NCBI RefSeq assembly: GCF_024637375.1
Contig: NZ_JAGXFK010000061.1
Span: forward strand, 1-52,771
Source of the DNA: Sediminimonas sp.
GTDB lineage: Bacteria; Pseudomonadota; Alphaproteobacteria; Rhodobacterales; Rhodobacteraceae
Length of the DNA: 52,771 nucleotides
Reading direction: 5' to 3'
In this document: in pieces, positions 21,261-34,760 of the stretch
Position numbering within the stretch: position 1 is the first letter of the stretch
How the letters are laid out: every line of letters starts with the position of its first letter
Translations under genes and position numbers: made by a program
The notes under the pieces: generated by a model
Databases searched by the model: none
Seen by the model: only the letters and a program-made list of their open reading frames with translations
Told to the model about the DNA's origin: nothing

Positions 21261-21386
21261 ATGCACACGATCCAGGCGGGAACGCGCGGGCTGGGCCTGC
21301 TGGTGACCCTGAATTGGGATCGGCTGCTGGCACTTCTGGTGCTGGGTGCCTCCCTGGCGCTCGGGGCATATCTGCACGCTTTCTGA
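21261..21386 (+). CDS. 41-aa single-pass membrane peptide between rseP and bamA
   Basis: An unannotated short ORF starts at the ATG at 21261, with GAAGGA 8 nt upstream. An in-frame ATG at 21252 lies within that site. The peptide begins MHTIQAGTRGLGLLVTLNW and has a hydrophobic segment of about 20 residues (LLALLVLGASLALGAYL) close to the C-terminal HAF. Its stop lies 27 bp before an intrinsic terminator, which supports a real transcript end. Codons are high-GC like the neighbours. No function can be assigned. It could be a small envelope-stress or complex-stabilising protein. Proteomics or conservation would settle its reality. Confidence 0.6.
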   Translation: MHTIQAGTRGLGLLVTLNWDRLLALLVLGASLALGAYLHAF

Positions 21387-21412
21387 GGTTTTCTCTCCCT
21401 GACCGGCAAGGA

Positions 21413-21442
21413 CGCCCGCTCCCCCCTCGGAGCGGGCGTTTT
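21413..21442 (+). terminator. intrinsic terminator before bamA
   Basis: CGCCCGCTCC (21413-21422) pairs perfectly with GGAGCGGGCG (21429-21438) and is followed by TTTTG. It separates pyrH-rseP and the short ORF from bamA, so bamA should have its own promoter. Confidence 0.85.
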
Positions 21443-21471
21443 GCTGTCTTCGAAGCGGACGTTTTGCTGTT

Positions 21472-21500
21472 TTGACAAGGCAGGACAATATCATTACTCA
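21472..21500 (+). promoter_or_regulatory. possible bamA promoter
   Basis: TTGACA at 21472-21477 is a perfect -35 word, located just after the terminator and 57 bp before the bamA start. The -10 partner is weak: TACTCA at 21495-21500 has 17-bp spacing. The call rests mainly on the -35 and the position. Confidence 0.4.
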
Positions 21501-21533
21501 GAAGAGGACTGGGATGTCTGACGGGGTTTTACA

Positions 21534-23873
21534 ATGACCATTCACAATAGCGTGCGCAGCAATGTCCGCGCCGCGGGCGCGGCGCCATCCGACGGCTTGC
21601 GGGTATTTTCCATCCTCTTGTTTTCATTGGTTTTCGTTCTTCTTGCGCAGCTTGCCAGCGCGCAAACCTATCGCTTCGATTCGGTGCGCATCGAAGGCAA
21701 TCAGCGCATCGAGGCGCAGACGATCCTGAACTACGCGGGAATCGCCCGCGGCCAGACGGTATCGGCCGCGCAGGTGAACGCCGCCTATCAGCGCATTCAG
21801 AACAGCGGCCTGTTCGAAGAGGTCAGCCTCGACCCGCGCGGGCGCACGCTGGTCATTTCGGTCCAGGAATACCCCACCATCAACCAGATCGCCTTCGAGG
21901 GAAACCGCCGCATCAAGGATGACGCGCTCGCCGACATCGTGCAATCGCAGACACGCCGGGTGTTCAACCCAACCCAGGCCGAGGACGACGCTGCCCGCAT
22001 TGCCGAGGCCTACAGCCAGCAGGGCCGCCTTGCTGCCAAGGTGACCCCGCGCATCATCCGGCGCAGCGACAACCGCGTCGACCTGGTGTTCGAGGTATTC
22101 GAGGGCGGGCTGGTCGAGGTCGAGCGCATCAGCTTCGTCGGCAACCGCGCCTATTCCGACTACCGGCTGCGCCGGGTGTTGCACACCAAGCAGGCCGGCC
22201 TGCTGCGTGCGCTGATCAAGAAGGATACCCTGGTCGAGGACCGGATCGAATTCGACAAGCAAGTGCTGACGGATTTCTACCAGTCGCGCGGCTATGTCGA
22301 TTTCCGCATCACCGCGGTCAACGCCGAGTTGACGCGCGAGCGCGACGGCTACTTCATCACCTTCAACATCCAGGAAGGCCAGCAGTTCCACTTTGGCGAG
22401 ATCAGCACATCCAGCGATCTGCCACGCGTCAACGCCGATGACTTCCAAGCGGTGGTCAAGATGCGGCCCGGCGTCGTCTACTCGCCCAGCCATGTCGACA
22501 GCACCATCGCGCGGATGGAACGGCTGGCGATCCGACAGGGGCTCAAGTTCGTGCGGGTGGAACCGCGCGTCACCCGCAACGACCGCGAGCTGACGCTGGA
22601 CGTCGAGTTCGTGCTCAGCCGCGGGCCGCGCGTCTTTGTCGAACGCATCGACATCCAGGGCAACACCACCACGCTCGACCGGGTGATCCGGCGGCAGTTC
22701 CGCGTCATCGAGGGCGACCCGTTCAATCCGCGCGAAATTCGCGAGGCCGCGGAACGCATTCGCGCGCTCGGCTTCTTCGAGAACGCCGAGGTGAACGCCC
22801 GCGAAGGCTCGCGCCCCGACCAGGTGGTCGTCGATGTCGAGGTTGACGAAAAGCCCACCGGCTCGCTCAGCTTCGGGGGCGCCTATGGCACCAACAGCGG
22901 CTTCTCGCTGCTAGTCAACTTCAAGGAAGAAAACTTCCTGGGCCGGGGCCAGCGGCTGAGCCTGTCGTTCTCGGGGGCCGATGACGACAAGGTATATGCC
23001 CTGGGATTCTCCGAACCCGCGCTCCTTGGCCGCGACCTGCGGTTCAACCTCGACCTGTCCTATCGCGAAACCGACAACGACTTCGCGCTTTACGATACCG
23101 AGGTGGCGCGCTTCCGACCCGGTGTCGAGTTTCCGGTGGGGGAAAACGCACGGCTGAACCTGTTCTACAAGGCCGAGGCGGTGGACATATCGAATTACAC
23201 CGGGGCCGGGGCCATCATCGCAGGCGAACAGGCGCAGGGCAGCCTGCTGTCCAGCGCCGTCGGTTATTCGCTCAGCTACGATACCCGTCGCACCGGACTT
23301 GATCCCAAGGCCGGGGTGCTGCTGGAGTTCGGGCAGGAATTTGCCGGGCTTGGCGGCGACACCACTTATATTCGCAGCAGCGGCAAGGTCGCCGCGCAAA
23401 CCCGCGTTCTCAACGAGGAAATCACGCTGCGCGCCACGCTTCAGGGCGGCATCGTCAACTACACCAAGGGCACCAGCCGGGTGACCGACCGTTTCCTGAT
23501 CGGCGGCGGTTCGCCCATGCGCGGCTTTGAACCGGACGGCATCGGCCCGCGAGAGGTCACCGCCACCTCCAACGACGCGCTCGGCGGCAACGCCTACGCG
23601 GTGGCCAGCTTCGAGGCGGAATTCCCCCTCGGCCTGCCCAGCGAATATGGCGTGCGCGGCGGGGTGTTCTACGATGTCGGCTCGGCCTGGGATCTGGACG
23701 TGACCAATGCCAACGTCCTTTACGAAAAGTTCTCGCTGCGCCACGTCGCGGGTGTGTCGATCTTCTGGGATACGCCGGTCGGGCCGCTGCGGTTCAACTT
23801 CTCGAACGCGCTCCAGAAAGAGAAGCAGGACCGCGAGCAGAACTTCGAACTGACGATCTCGACGCAATTCTGA
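21534..23873 (+). CDS. bamA: outer membrane protein assembly factor BamA
   Basis: 779-aa Omp85 protein, the core of the BAM complex that inserts beta-barrels into the outer membrane. The signal peptide covers about 1-43 (VFSILLFSLVFVLLAQLASA, cleaved before QTYRF). Five POTRA domains follow, each with the YRFDSVRIEGNQRIE-like start. The 16-strand barrel begins about residue 430 (GSLSFGGAYGTNSGFSLLV). The VTDRFLIGGGSPMRGFEPDG loop (the VRGF-type lid motif, here MRGF) is present. The protein ends in Phe (LTISTQF), the usual outer membrane signature. Confidence 0.97.
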   Translation: MTIHNSVRSNVRAAGAAPSDGLRVFSILLFSLVFVLLAQLASAQTYRFDSVRIEGNQRIEAQTILNYAGIARGQTVSAAQVNAAYQRIQNSGLFEEVSLDPRGRTLVISVQEYPTINQIAFEGNRRIKDDALADIVQSQTRRVFNPTQAEDDAARIAEAYSQQGRLAAKVTPRIIRRSDNRVDLVFEVFEGGLVEVERISFVGNRAYSDYRLRRVLHTKQAGLLRALIKKDTLVEDRIEFDKQVLTDFYQSRGYVDFRITAVNAELTRERDGYFITFNIQEGQQFHFGEISTSSDLPRVNADDFQAVVKMRPGVVYSPSHVDSTIARMERLAIRQGLKFVRVEPRVTRNDRELTLDVEFVLSRGPRVFVERIDIQGNTTTLDRVIRRQFRVIEGDPFNPREIREAAERIRALGFFENAEVNAREGSRPDQVVVDVEVDEKPTGSLSFGGAYGTNSGFSLLVNFKEENFLGRGQRLSLSFSGADDDKVYALGFSEPALLGRDLRFNLDLSYRETDNDFALYDTEVARFRPGVEFPVGENARLNLFYKAEAVDISNYTGAGAIIAGEQAQGSLLSSAVGYSLSYDTRRTGLDPKAGVLLEFGQEFAGLGGDTTYIRSSGKVAAQTRVLNEEITLRATLQGGIVNYTKGTSRVTDRFLIGGGSPMRGFEPDGIGPREVTATSNDALGGNAYAVASFEAEFPLGLPSEYGVRGGVFYDVGSAWDLDVTNANVLYEKFSLRHVAGVSIFWDTPVGPLRFNFSNALQKEKQDREQNFELTISTQF

Positions 23874-24556
23874 TGGCGGCGGCGCGCGGATGGGGCGCGC
23901 TGCTTGTCGCGGCGCTGATGGCGCTGGCCATGCCGGGTGGTGTGGCCAGCGCGCAAGATGCCGACGTGGTGCGCAGCCCGGTTCTGACGGTGGACCCCGA
24001 CGCGCTGTTCGCGCGTTCGCAGTTCGGGCAGGCCTTCGACGAGAAGCTCGTCGCCGACAGCCGCGCGCTGGAGGCCGAAAACCGGCGGCTGGAAGACGAG
24101 CTGGCCACCGAGGAACAGGAACTGACCAGCAAACGCGCCGAGATGTCGCCGGCGGACTTCCGCGATCTTGCCGACGCCTTCGACAGCAAGGTGCAGCGCA
24201 TCCGTAGCGAACAGCAGGCCAAGGCGCGCGCGCTCGGCGAGCGGGGCGACAAGGCGCGCCGCCGCTTCTTTTCCGCCGCCGCCCCGGTGCTGCAATCCAT
24301 CATGCAGGAGGCCGGCGCGGCGGTCATCATCGACAAGCGCAGCGTGTTCATGAGCGCCAACATCGTCGATGTGACGCAATTGGCGGTCGAACGCGTGAAC
24401 GCCGAGATCGGCGATGGTGCGGACCTGCCCGAGGTGCCCGATGACGCCACCACCCCCGGCGACGATATCCCCGGCGCGGCACCCAATACGCCGCGCGCCG
24501 ACGGGGCCGTGCGCCTGCCCCCCGCCGACGCGGCCCCCGAAGGCGAACGCCCCTGA
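23873..24556 (+). CDS. OmpH/Skp-like periplasmic chaperone
   Basis: 227-aa protein with a signal peptide (MAAARGWGALLVAALMALAM, cleavage near VASAQ). A helical, charged OmpH domain (about 60-170; SRALEAENRRLEDELATEEQ) should form the coiled-coil tentacles that hold unfolded outer membrane proteins. The C terminus is a Pro/Ala-rich low-complexity tail (DATTPGDDIPGAAPNTPRAD) not found in E. coli Skp. Its ATG shares one base with the bamA stop, so the two are translationally coupled. Confidence 0.9.
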   Translation: MAAARGWGALLVAALMALAMPGGVASAQDADVVRSPVLTVDPDALFARSQFGQAFDEKLVADSRALEAENRRLEDELATEEQELTSKRAEMSPADFRDLADAFDSKVQRIRSEQQAKARALGERGDKARRRFFSAAAPVLQSIMQEAGAAVIIDKRSVFMSANIVDVTQLAVERVNAEIGDGADLPEVPDDATTPGDDIPGAAPNTPRADGAVRLPPADAAPEGERP

Positions 24557-24673
24557 ACCCGGTCGGACAGCGGACGCGCGGCGTCGCTTGCCCACGCCGC
24601 GGCGAATTGCTAGGGACACCGGGGCGCCCGCGTCGGGGCATGGCCCGCGCATGAATGACGTGAAAGGATCCCC

Positions 24674-25138
24674 ATGACCGAGCCGCTGCCGTCCGCCGAC
24701 ATCCACCTGATCCAGCGTATCCTGCCGCATCGCTACCCGTTCCTGCTGATCGACCGGGTCGAGCGGATCGACGGTACGCAATCGGCCACAGGCATCAAGA
24801 ACGTCACCGTGAACGAGCCGCATTTCCAGGGCCATTTCCCCGGCAAACCGATCATGCCCGGCGTTACCATCGTCGAGGCGATGGCCCAGACCGCCGCCGT
24901 CATGGTCGGGGTATCCATGGACATGGCCGACAAGAACATGCTGGTCTATTTCATGGCCATCGACCGTTGCAAGTTCCGCCGCATGGTGGTGCCCGGCGAC
25001 GTTCTGCGGATGGAAATGACCACCCTGCGCGGCAGGCCGGGCGGCAAGGTCTGGAAGTTCTCGGGTTGCGCGACGGTGGACGGCGAGATGGCGGCAGAGG
25101 CCGAATTCACCGCCATGATGGAGCTGGGGCAGGGGTGA
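24674..25138 (+). CDS. fabZ: 3-hydroxyacyl-ACP dehydratase FabZ
   Basis: 154-aa hotdog-fold dehydratase of type II fatty acid synthesis. [11 protein letters not shown] and the active-site segment [14 protein letters not shown] (catalytic His about 54) with Glu about 68 in IVEAMAQ are intact. AAAGGA precedes the ATG. lpxD, which usually lies between skp and fabZ, is not here. By competing for hydroxyacyl-ACP with LpxA, the next gene, FabZ balances phospholipid and lipid A synthesis. Confidence 0.97.
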   Translation: MTEPLPSADIHLIQRILPHRYPFLLIDRVERIDGTQSATGIKNVTVNEPHFQGHFPGKPIMPGVTIVEAMAQTAAVMVGVSMDMADKNMLVYFMAIDRCKFRRMVVPGDVLRMEMTTLRGRPGGKVWKFSGCATVDGEMAAEAEFTAMMELGQG

Positions 25139-25143
25139 CGGGC

Positions 25144-25929
25144 ATGAACAGCCAAATACACCCCTCCGCGGTGATCGAGGACGGCGCGCGCATCGGCGAG
25201 GGCTGCACGGTCGGCCCGTTCTGCCATATCGGCGCGCAGGTTGAACTCGGCCCGCGGGTGCAACTGAAATCTCACGTCGTTGTCACCGGCCAGACCCGTA
25301 TCGGCGCCGATTCGATGGTGTTCCCCTTCGCCTGCATCGGCGAGATCCCGCAGGACATGAAGTTCCAGGGCGAGGACACGCGCCTGGAAATCGGCGTACG
25401 CAACCGCATCCGTGAACACGTCACCATGAACCCCGGCACCGCGGGCGGCGGCGGCGTCACCCGCGTGGGCGATGACGGGCTGTTCATGGCCGGCTGCCAC
25501 GTCGCCCACGATGTGCAGATCGGCGATCGGGTCATCGTGGTCAACAACGCCGCGCTTGCCGGGCACTGCATCATCGAGGACGACGTGATCATCGGCGGGC
25601 TGTCGGGGGTGCACCAGTTCGTGCGCATCGGGCAGGGCGCGATCATCGGCGCGGTGACCATGGTCACCAACGACGTGATCCCTTACGGCCTTGTGCAGGC
25701 GCCGCGCGGGGGGCTCGACGGGCTCAACCTGGTGGGGCTCAAGCGCCGCGGCGTCCCGCGCGAGGACATCACCGCCCTGCGTGCCGCGTTCCAGATGCTG
25801 GCCCAGGGCGATGGCGCTTTCCAGGACCGGGCACAGCGCCTGGGCGAGGAAACCCAAAGCGACTACGTCCGCCGGATCGTCGATTTCGTCATGTCCGGCA
25901 GCGACCGGTCTTTCCTGACACCGGGGTGA
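25144..25929 (+). CDS. lpxA: UDP-GlcNAc O-acyltransferase LpxA
   Basis: 261-aa left-handed beta-helix enzyme, the first step of lipid A synthesis. Hexapeptide repeats run from IHPSAVIEDGARIGEG to ALAGHCIIEDDVIIGGLSGV. The catalytic His lies in the segment AGCHVAHDVQIGD. The C-terminal helical part (REDITALRAAFQMLAQG) follows. The start at 25144 is 5 nt after the fabZ stop. Length is normal. Confidence 0.97.
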   Translation: MNSQIHPSAVIEDGARIGEGCTVGPFCHIGAQVELGPRVQLKSHVVVTGQTRIGADSMVFPFACIGEIPQDMKFQGEDTRLEIGVRNRIREHVTMNPGTAGGGGVTRVGDDGLFMAGCHVAHDVQIGDRVIVVNNAALAGHCIIEDDVIIGGLSGVHQFVRIGQGAIIGAVTMVTNDVIPYGLVQAPRGGLDGLNLVGLKRRGVPREDITALRAAFQMLAQGDGAFQDRAQRLGEETQSDYVRRIVDFVMSGSDRSFLTPG

Positions 25930-25934
25930 GTGGC

Positions 25935-26747
25935 ATGACCGGGCGCCTCGCCATTCTGGCCGGCAGCGGCGCCTTGCCCGTGGCGCTTACGGCGGCATGC
26001 CCCGACGCGCTGCGCGTGGTGTTCGACGGCGTGGCGCACGCGCTCGATCCGCCCACGCACGCGCACCGCTTCGAGCGCCTCGGCGCGCTGTTCGACTGGT
26101 TGCGCGACCAAGGGGTGGATCGCGTCGTGCTGGCCGGCGCGATGGCGCGACCGCGCTTCGACCCGGCCGAGTTCGACGCCGAGATGACGCGCATCGCCCC
26201 GCAGCTCATGCAGGCGATGCAAAGCGGCGACGACGCGGTGCTGCGCTTCATCGTTGCACTGTTCGAGGCGCAGGGCTTCACCGTTCTGGGCGCGGCCGAG
26301 ATTCTGCCTGACCTCACCCCGCCCGAGGGCCTGCTTGCCGGCCCTGCACCGCACCCGGGCGCCGATGCGGATGCCATGCGCGGGGCCGAAATTCTCGCCC
26401 GCATCTCGCCCCTCGACCTGGGGCAGGCCTGCGTGGTCGAACGCGGCCTGTGCCTTGGCGTCGAGACGCTGCAAGGGACCGCCTTCCTGCTTGATGTCGT
26501 GGCCCGCACCCCGGCACAATTGCGCACCCCTGCGGGCGCGCGCGGCGTGCTGGTGAAAGCGCCCAAACAGGGCCAGGACCTGCGTGTCGACATGCCCGCC
26601 ATCGGGCCCGACACCGCCGCGCAACTGGCGCGCGCGGGGCTCGACGGCGCGGTGATCGAGGCCGGACGGGTGATGATCCTGGATCGCGCCCGCTGCATCG
26701 CCGCGTTCGATGCGGCGGGGCTTTTCCTGCTGGCGCGGAGGATGTGA
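25935..26747 (+). CDS. lpxI: UDP-2,3-diacylglucosamine diphosphatase LpxI
   Basis: 270-aa LpxI (formerly DUF1009), which hydrolyses UDP-diacylglucosamine to lipid X in alphaproteobacteria that lack LpxH. The N terminus LAILAGSGALPVALTAAC and the C-terminal LRVDMPAIGPDTAAQLARA are characteristic. Start: the ATG at 25935 has GGGGTGAG 5 nt upstream; a GTG at 25926 overlapping the lpxA stop is the alternative and adds three residues. The order lpxA-lpxI-lpxB is typical for this class. Confidence 0.94.
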   Translation: MTGRLAILAGSGALPVALTAACPDALRVVFDGVAHALDPPTHAHRFERLGALFDWLRDQGVDRVVLAGAMARPRFDPAEFDAEMTRIAPQLMQAMQSGDDAVLRFIVALFEAQGFTVLGAAEILPDLTPPEGLLAGPAPHPGADADAMRGAEILARISPLDLGQACVVERGLCLGVETLQGTAFLLDVVARTPAQLRTPAGARGVLVKAPKQGQDLRVDMPAIGPDTAAQLARAGLDGAVIEAGRVMILDRARCIAAFDAAGLFLLARRM

Positions 26748-26748
26748 C

Positions 26749-27894
26749 ATGCGGGTGTTCCTGGTGGCCGGCGAGACTTCGGGCGACCGGCTCGGCGCGG
26801 CGCTGATGGCAGGGCTCAAGACGCTGCGCGACGATGTCGAGTTCATCGGCGTCGGCGGCCCGCAGATGCAGGCCGAGGGGCTCGACAGCCTGTTTCCGAT
26901 GGACGATCTCAGCGTCATGGGCCTGTCAGAAATCTTGCCCCGTTACCGGCAACTCAGGGCGCGGCTCGACCAAACCGCAAGCGCTGCCATCGTAGCCCGG
27001 CCCGACGTGCTGATCACCATCGACAGCCCCGATTTCTGCATGCGCGTGGTGCGCCGCGTCAAGGGCCGTATCGACGTGCGGGCGGTGCATTACGTGGCGC
27101 CCTCGGTCTGGGCGTGGCGGGCCGGGCGGGCGCGCCGGATGGCGCAGGTGATCGACCACGTTCTGGCGCTGCTGCCGTTCGAGCCGCCGCTGATGGAAGC
27201 CGCCGGGATGGATTGCGATTTCGTTGGCCACCCGGTGGTGTCGGAGCCGCTGGCGAGCGATGCCGACATCGCCGCGGTGCGTGCCCGCCACGGCCTGGGC
27301 GACGCGCCGCTGCTGCTGGCGCTGCCGGGCTCGCGCCGCGGCGAGGTGACGCGCCTGGCGCCCGTCTTCGGGCAGGCGCTGCGCCCGGTGATCGCGCAAC
27401 ATCCCGGGATGCGCGTGGTGGTGCCGACCACCGCCGACCTGGCCGCCTCAATGCCCGGGCTGATCGCCGACTGGCCGGGCGACCCGGTGCTGCTGCACCC
27501 CGGCATGCCCGAATTCGCCGCCGACAAGCGCGCCGCGTTCCGCGCCGCGCGGGCGGCGCTGGCGGCCTCGGGCACCGTGTCGCTGGAACTGGCCGCCAAC
27601 GACACCCCGATGATCATCGCCTACGACATGGCGCCGCTCAGCCGCTTCGTGATCTCGCGCATGCTCAAGGTCGACACGGTCACGCTGGTCAACCTGGTCA
27701 GCGACACCCGCGCGGTGCCCGAATTCATCGGCAAGGCCTGCCGGCCCGAGCGGATCGCCCCGGCCCTGTCGGCGCTGCTCGACGCGCCCCAGACCCAGCG
27801 CGCGGCGATGGCCCTGACGATGAAGCGATTGGGCCGCGACGGCGATGCACCGGGGCTGCGCGCGGCGCGCGCGGTGCTCGACCGGCTCACCTGA
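26749..27894 (+). CDS. lpxB: lipid-A-disaccharide synthase
   Basis: 381-aa GT-B glycosyltransferase (family 19) that joins lipid X to UDP-diacylglucosamine. VFLVAGETSGDRLGAALM opens the protein. YVAPSVWAWR, ALPGSRRGEV and the nucleotide-binding ASGTVSLELAANDTPM are in order. The ATG one base after the lpxI stop has GGAGG 8 nt upstream. It is the last gene of the lipid A cluster and converges on mnmA. Confidence 0.96.
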   Translation: MRVFLVAGETSGDRLGAALMAGLKTLRDDVEFIGVGGPQMQAEGLDSLFPMDDLSVMGLSEILPRYRQLRARLDQTASAAIVARPDVLITIDSPDFCMRVVRRVKGRIDVRAVHYVAPSVWAWRAGRARRMAQVIDHVLALLPFEPPLMEAAGMDCDFVGHPVVSEPLASDADIAAVRARHGLGDAPLLLALPGSRRGEVTRLAPVFGQALRPVIAQHPGMRVVVPTTADLAASMPGLIADWPGDPVLLHPGMPEFAADKRAAFRAARAALAASGTVSLELAANDTPMIIAYDMAPLSRFVISRMLKVDTVTLVNLVSDTRAVPEFIGKACRPERIAPALSALLDAPQTQRAAMALTMKRLGRDGDAPGLRAARAVLDRLT

Positions 27895-27995
27895 ACTTCG
27901 CGCGCCACAGGGCTTTTCCTGCCCCGACGAATATCCCGGGCGTGCATTGGCCCGAACGGGTGAGAGAGGGGCAGCGCCGCCATTCGGCGATGCCG

Positions 27996-29138
27996 CTACG
28001 AAGCCCTGATCCAGCCGCCGCCCAGGATGCGGCTGCTGTCGGTTTCGTAGAAGACGCAGGCCTGACCGGGCGCCACCCCTTCTTCGGGCGACAGCAGTTC
28101 CACCTCGGCGCGATCGGGGCTAAGCGGGCGCACGACGGCCTCGCGCGGGGCGCGGGTCGAACGTACCTTCACCGACATGCGCCATTCGGGTTGCGCCTCG
28201 AACGGGGTATCGCCCAGCCAGTTGATCTCGCCCACCGGCACGGTGCGGGTGGCCAGAAGCTCGCGCGGGCCGACGATCACCTCGCGCGCGGCGACATCCA
28301 GCCTGACCACATAGAGCGGCTCGCTCAGCCCGCCGATGCCGAGGCCGCGGCGCTGTCCGACGGTGTAATGGATGACGCCTTCATGCGTGCCCATCTCGCG
28401 CCCGTCGACATGCACGATGCGGCCCGGGTCGGCGGCGCCGGGGAGCAACTTCTCGATGACGCTGGCATAATTGCCGTCGGGCACGAAGCAGATGTCGTGG
28501 CTGTCGGGCTTGTCGGCCACCTGCAGCCCGTAGCGCGCGGCCAGCGCGCGCGTGGCGTCCTTGCCGGGCAAATGCCCCAGCGGAAAACGCAGGTAATCCA
28601 ACTGCTCGCGCGTGGTCGAGAAGAGGAAATAGCTCTGGTCGCGGGCCGCGTCGGCGGCGCGGTGCAATTCGGGGCCCCCGGCGCCTGCCTTGCGCTGGAT
28701 GTAGTGGCCGGTGGCCATGCAATCGGCCTCCAGGTCTTTCGCCGTCTCCAGCAGGTCGCGGAACTTCACCCGCTCGTTGCAGCGGATACAGGGCACCGGC
28801 GTCGCGCCCGCCAGGTAGCTGTCGGCGAACTCGTCGATGACCGCGTCGCGAAAGATGTTCTCGTAATCCAGAACGTAATGGGGAAAGCCCATGTCCTCGG
28901 CCACGCGGCGGGCATCATGGATGTCGATCCCGGCACAGCAGGCCCCCTTTTTCGCCAGCGCCGCGCCGTGGTCGTAAAGCTGCAGCGTCACGCCCACCAC
29001 GTCATAACCCTCTTCGGCCAGCTTGGCGGCCACGACCGAGGAATCCACGCCGCCCGACATCGCCACGACGACGCGCGTCTCGGCCGGCGGCTTGGCGAAG
29101 CCCAGCGAATTGATCTTGGTGTCGCGATCCAGCGGCAT
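27996..29138 (-). CDS. mnmA: tRNA-specific 2-thiouridylase
   Basis: 380-aa MnmA, which thiolates U34 of tRNA-Glu/Gln/Lys with ATP and relayed sulfur. The PP-loop SGGVDSSV is at 28-35. The catalytic cysteines are in TPVPCIRCN (117/120) and [11 protein letters not shown] (217). GGGAGA lies 6 nt before the ATG. It is divergent from sciP. With trmFO and gluQ, both also in this window, it acts in tRNA modification. Confidence 0.96.
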   Translation of the reverse strand: MPLDRDTKINSLGFAKPPAETRVVVAMSGGVDSSVVAAKLAEEGYDVVGVTLQLYDHGAALAKKGACCAGIDIHDARRVAEDMGFPHYVLDYENIFRDAVIDEFADSYLAGATPVPCIRCNERVKFRDLLETAKDLEADCMATGHYIQRKAGAGGPELHRAADAARDQSYFLFSTTREQLDYLRFPLGHLPGKDATRALAARYGLQVADKPDSHDICFVPDGNYASVIEKLLPGAADPGRIVHVDGREMGTHEGVIHYTVGQRRGLGIGGLSEPLYVVRLDVAAREVIVGPRELLATRTVPVGEINWLGDTPFEAQPEWRMSVKVRSTRAPREAVVRPLSPDRAEVELLSPEEGVAPGQACVFYETDSSRILGGGWIRAS

Positions 29139-29260
29139 CTTGTTCTCCCATCGAAGGTCCGCGGGAATATAGGAAAATCCTAACCACTCTCAAGGCCGGA
29201 TTTCACCGCTCATTAAGGCGCGTGACGCAGATTTTCCCCGACGACAAGGGGAGTAGGGCC

Positions 29261-29539
29261 ATGTTTCTGAGAAAAGTCGACGGATGCCGATCCGTGCGCC
29301 TGCCCGATGGCAGCGTGATGACCCAGGCAGATTTGCCGCCGGCCGATTGCTGCCGGTGGGTGGCCAGCCGCAAGGCGGCGGTGGTCAGGGGCGTGGCCCA
29401 CGGCCTGATAAGCCGCGAAACCGCCTTGCGGCGCTACCGGCTGAGCGAGGAGGAATTTCGCGACTGGGTCTCGGCCTACCACGACCACGGTACCGACGCG
29501 CTGAAGGTAACCTGGGCAGGAAGGTATCGTCAACCATAG
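29261..29539 (+). CDS. sciP: SciP-like DUF1153 protein, CtrA antagonist
   Basis: 92-aa small DNA-binding protein matching DUF1153: MFLRKVDGCRSVRLPDGSVM, WVASRKAAVVRGV and LISRETALRRYRLSEEEF with a helix-turn-helix. In Caulobacter, SciP binds CtrA and DNA to block CtrA-activated promoters in G1. The ATG at 29261 has GGGGAG 8 nt upstream and is preferred over a GTG at 29222. It sits 95 bp before ctrA in the same direction, a telling context. A small inverted repeat (TCAACC-ATA-GGTTGA, 29530-29544) overlaps its stop. Confidence 0.93.
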   Translation: MFLRKVDGCRSVRLPDGSVMTQADLPPADCCRWVASRKAAVVRGVAHGLISRETALRRYRLSEEEFRDWVSAYHDHGTDALKVTWAGRYRQP

Positions 29540-29555
29540 GTTGATCGGCGTAAAG

Positions 29556-29580
29556 TTAATCTGCGGTAACCAGTGGTTAA
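29556..29580 (+). promoter_or_regulatory. candidate CtrA-type sites upstream of ctrA
   Basis: TTAA (29556-29559), seven bases, then TAAC (29567-29570) is one base off the TTAA-N7-TTAA CtrA box. It is followed by GGTAACC-AGT-GGTTAACC (29565-29582), a near-perfect inverted repeat. Autoregulation of ctrA is known in Caulobacter, so a site here is plausible. No GANTC methylation site lies in the 95-bp gap. Confidence 0.5.
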
Positions 29581-29634
29581 CCTTTTTTGCCCACGGTTCG
29601 GAAGCAACATGATTGATTAGCGGAGATCGGAAAG

Positions 29635-30351
29635 ATGCGCGTGCTGCTGGTGGAAGACGATCCCACGACGTCGAAGAGTATCGAGATGATGCTCACCCAC
29701 GCCAACCTCAACGTCTATACCACCGACATGGGGGAAGAAGGGATCGACCTGGCCAAGCTCTACGATTACGATCTCATATTGCTGGATCTTGGCCTGCCGG
29801 ACATGAACGGGCACGAGGTGCTGCGGCAGTTGCGGCTGGGCCGCGTCGACACCCCGATCCTGATCCTTTCGGGGGAATCCGACACCGATAGCAAGATTCG
29901 GGGCTTTGGATTCGGTGCCGACGACTACCTCACCAAGCCCTTCCACCGCGAGGAACTGGTGGCGCGCATCCATGCCATCGTGCGGCGTTCGCAGGGGCAT
30001 TCGCAATCGGTGATCCAGACCGGTCAGGTGATTGTCAACCTCGATGCCAAGACCGTCGAAGTGGCGGGAAAATCCGTGCACCTGACGGGCAAGGAATACC
30101 AGATGCTCGAACTGCTCAGCCTGCGCAAGGGCACGACCCTGACCAAGGAAATGTTTCTCAACCACCTCTACGGCGGCATGGACGAACCCGAACTGAAGAT
30201 CATCGACGTGTTCATCTGCAAGCTGCGCAAGAAACTCAGCACCGCCACCGGCGGCCACAGCTACATCGAAACGGTCTGGGGGCGCGGCTACGTGATGCGC
30301 GACCCCGAACCGGCGCACAGCGGCGAGTCTCCGCTGGCCATCGGCGCCTGA
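29635..30351 (+). CDS. ctrA: cell-cycle response regulator CtrA
   Basis: 238-aa OmpR-type master regulator. The receiver domain (1-120) has the acidic pocket VEDD and the phosphorylated Asp51 in [10 protein letters not shown], with YLTKPF later. The winged helix DNA-binding domain follows ([45 protein letters not shown]). In Rhodobacterales it governs motility, gene transfer agents and cell-cycle genes rather than being essential. The C terminus ends LAIGA, hydrophobic like the ClpXP-targeting tail of Caulobacter CtrA. Confidence 0.97.
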   Translation: MRVLLVEDDPTTSKSIEMMLTHANLNVYTTDMGEEGIDLAKLYDYDLILLDLGLPDMNGHEVLRQLRLGRVDTPILILSGESDTDSKIRGFGFGADDYLTKPFHREELVARIHAIVRRSQGHSQSVIQTGQVIVNLDAKTVEVAGKSVHLTGKEYQMLELLSLRKGTTLTKEMFLNHLYGGMDEPELKIIDVFICKLRKKLSTATGGHSYIETVWGRGYVMRDPEPAHSGESPLAIGA

Positions 30352-34655
<4,304 letters not shown>

Positions 34656-34680
34656 CCGCAATCATGCTTCGTTCGCATAT

Positions 34681-34695
34681 GTTCTGTTAAAGTTC
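34681..34695 (+). promoter_or_regulatory. LexA-type SOS box, GTTC-N7-GTTC
   Basis: GTTCTGTTAAAGTTC matches the alphaproteobacterial LexA operator GTTC-N7-GTTC exactly. A third GTTC word lies at 34671, giving starts at 34671, 34681 and 34692, about one helical turn apart. A weaker reverse-orientation match (GAAC-N7-CAAC) is at 34719-34733. The box is intergenic and 65 bp before the start of a 40-codon gene. At this base composition about one exact match is expected by chance in a window this size, so position is the main support. Confidence 0.6.
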
Positions 34696-34760
34696 TTTAC
34701 TTTTGGGTAGGGATATGAGAACAAATAGGCAACACATGACATTGGGCCGGAGGAAAACAG

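Noticed and set aside
29540-29634. CcrM (GANTC) site in the ctrA promoter
   Set aside because: No GANTC occurs in this gap or in the mnmA-sciP gap.
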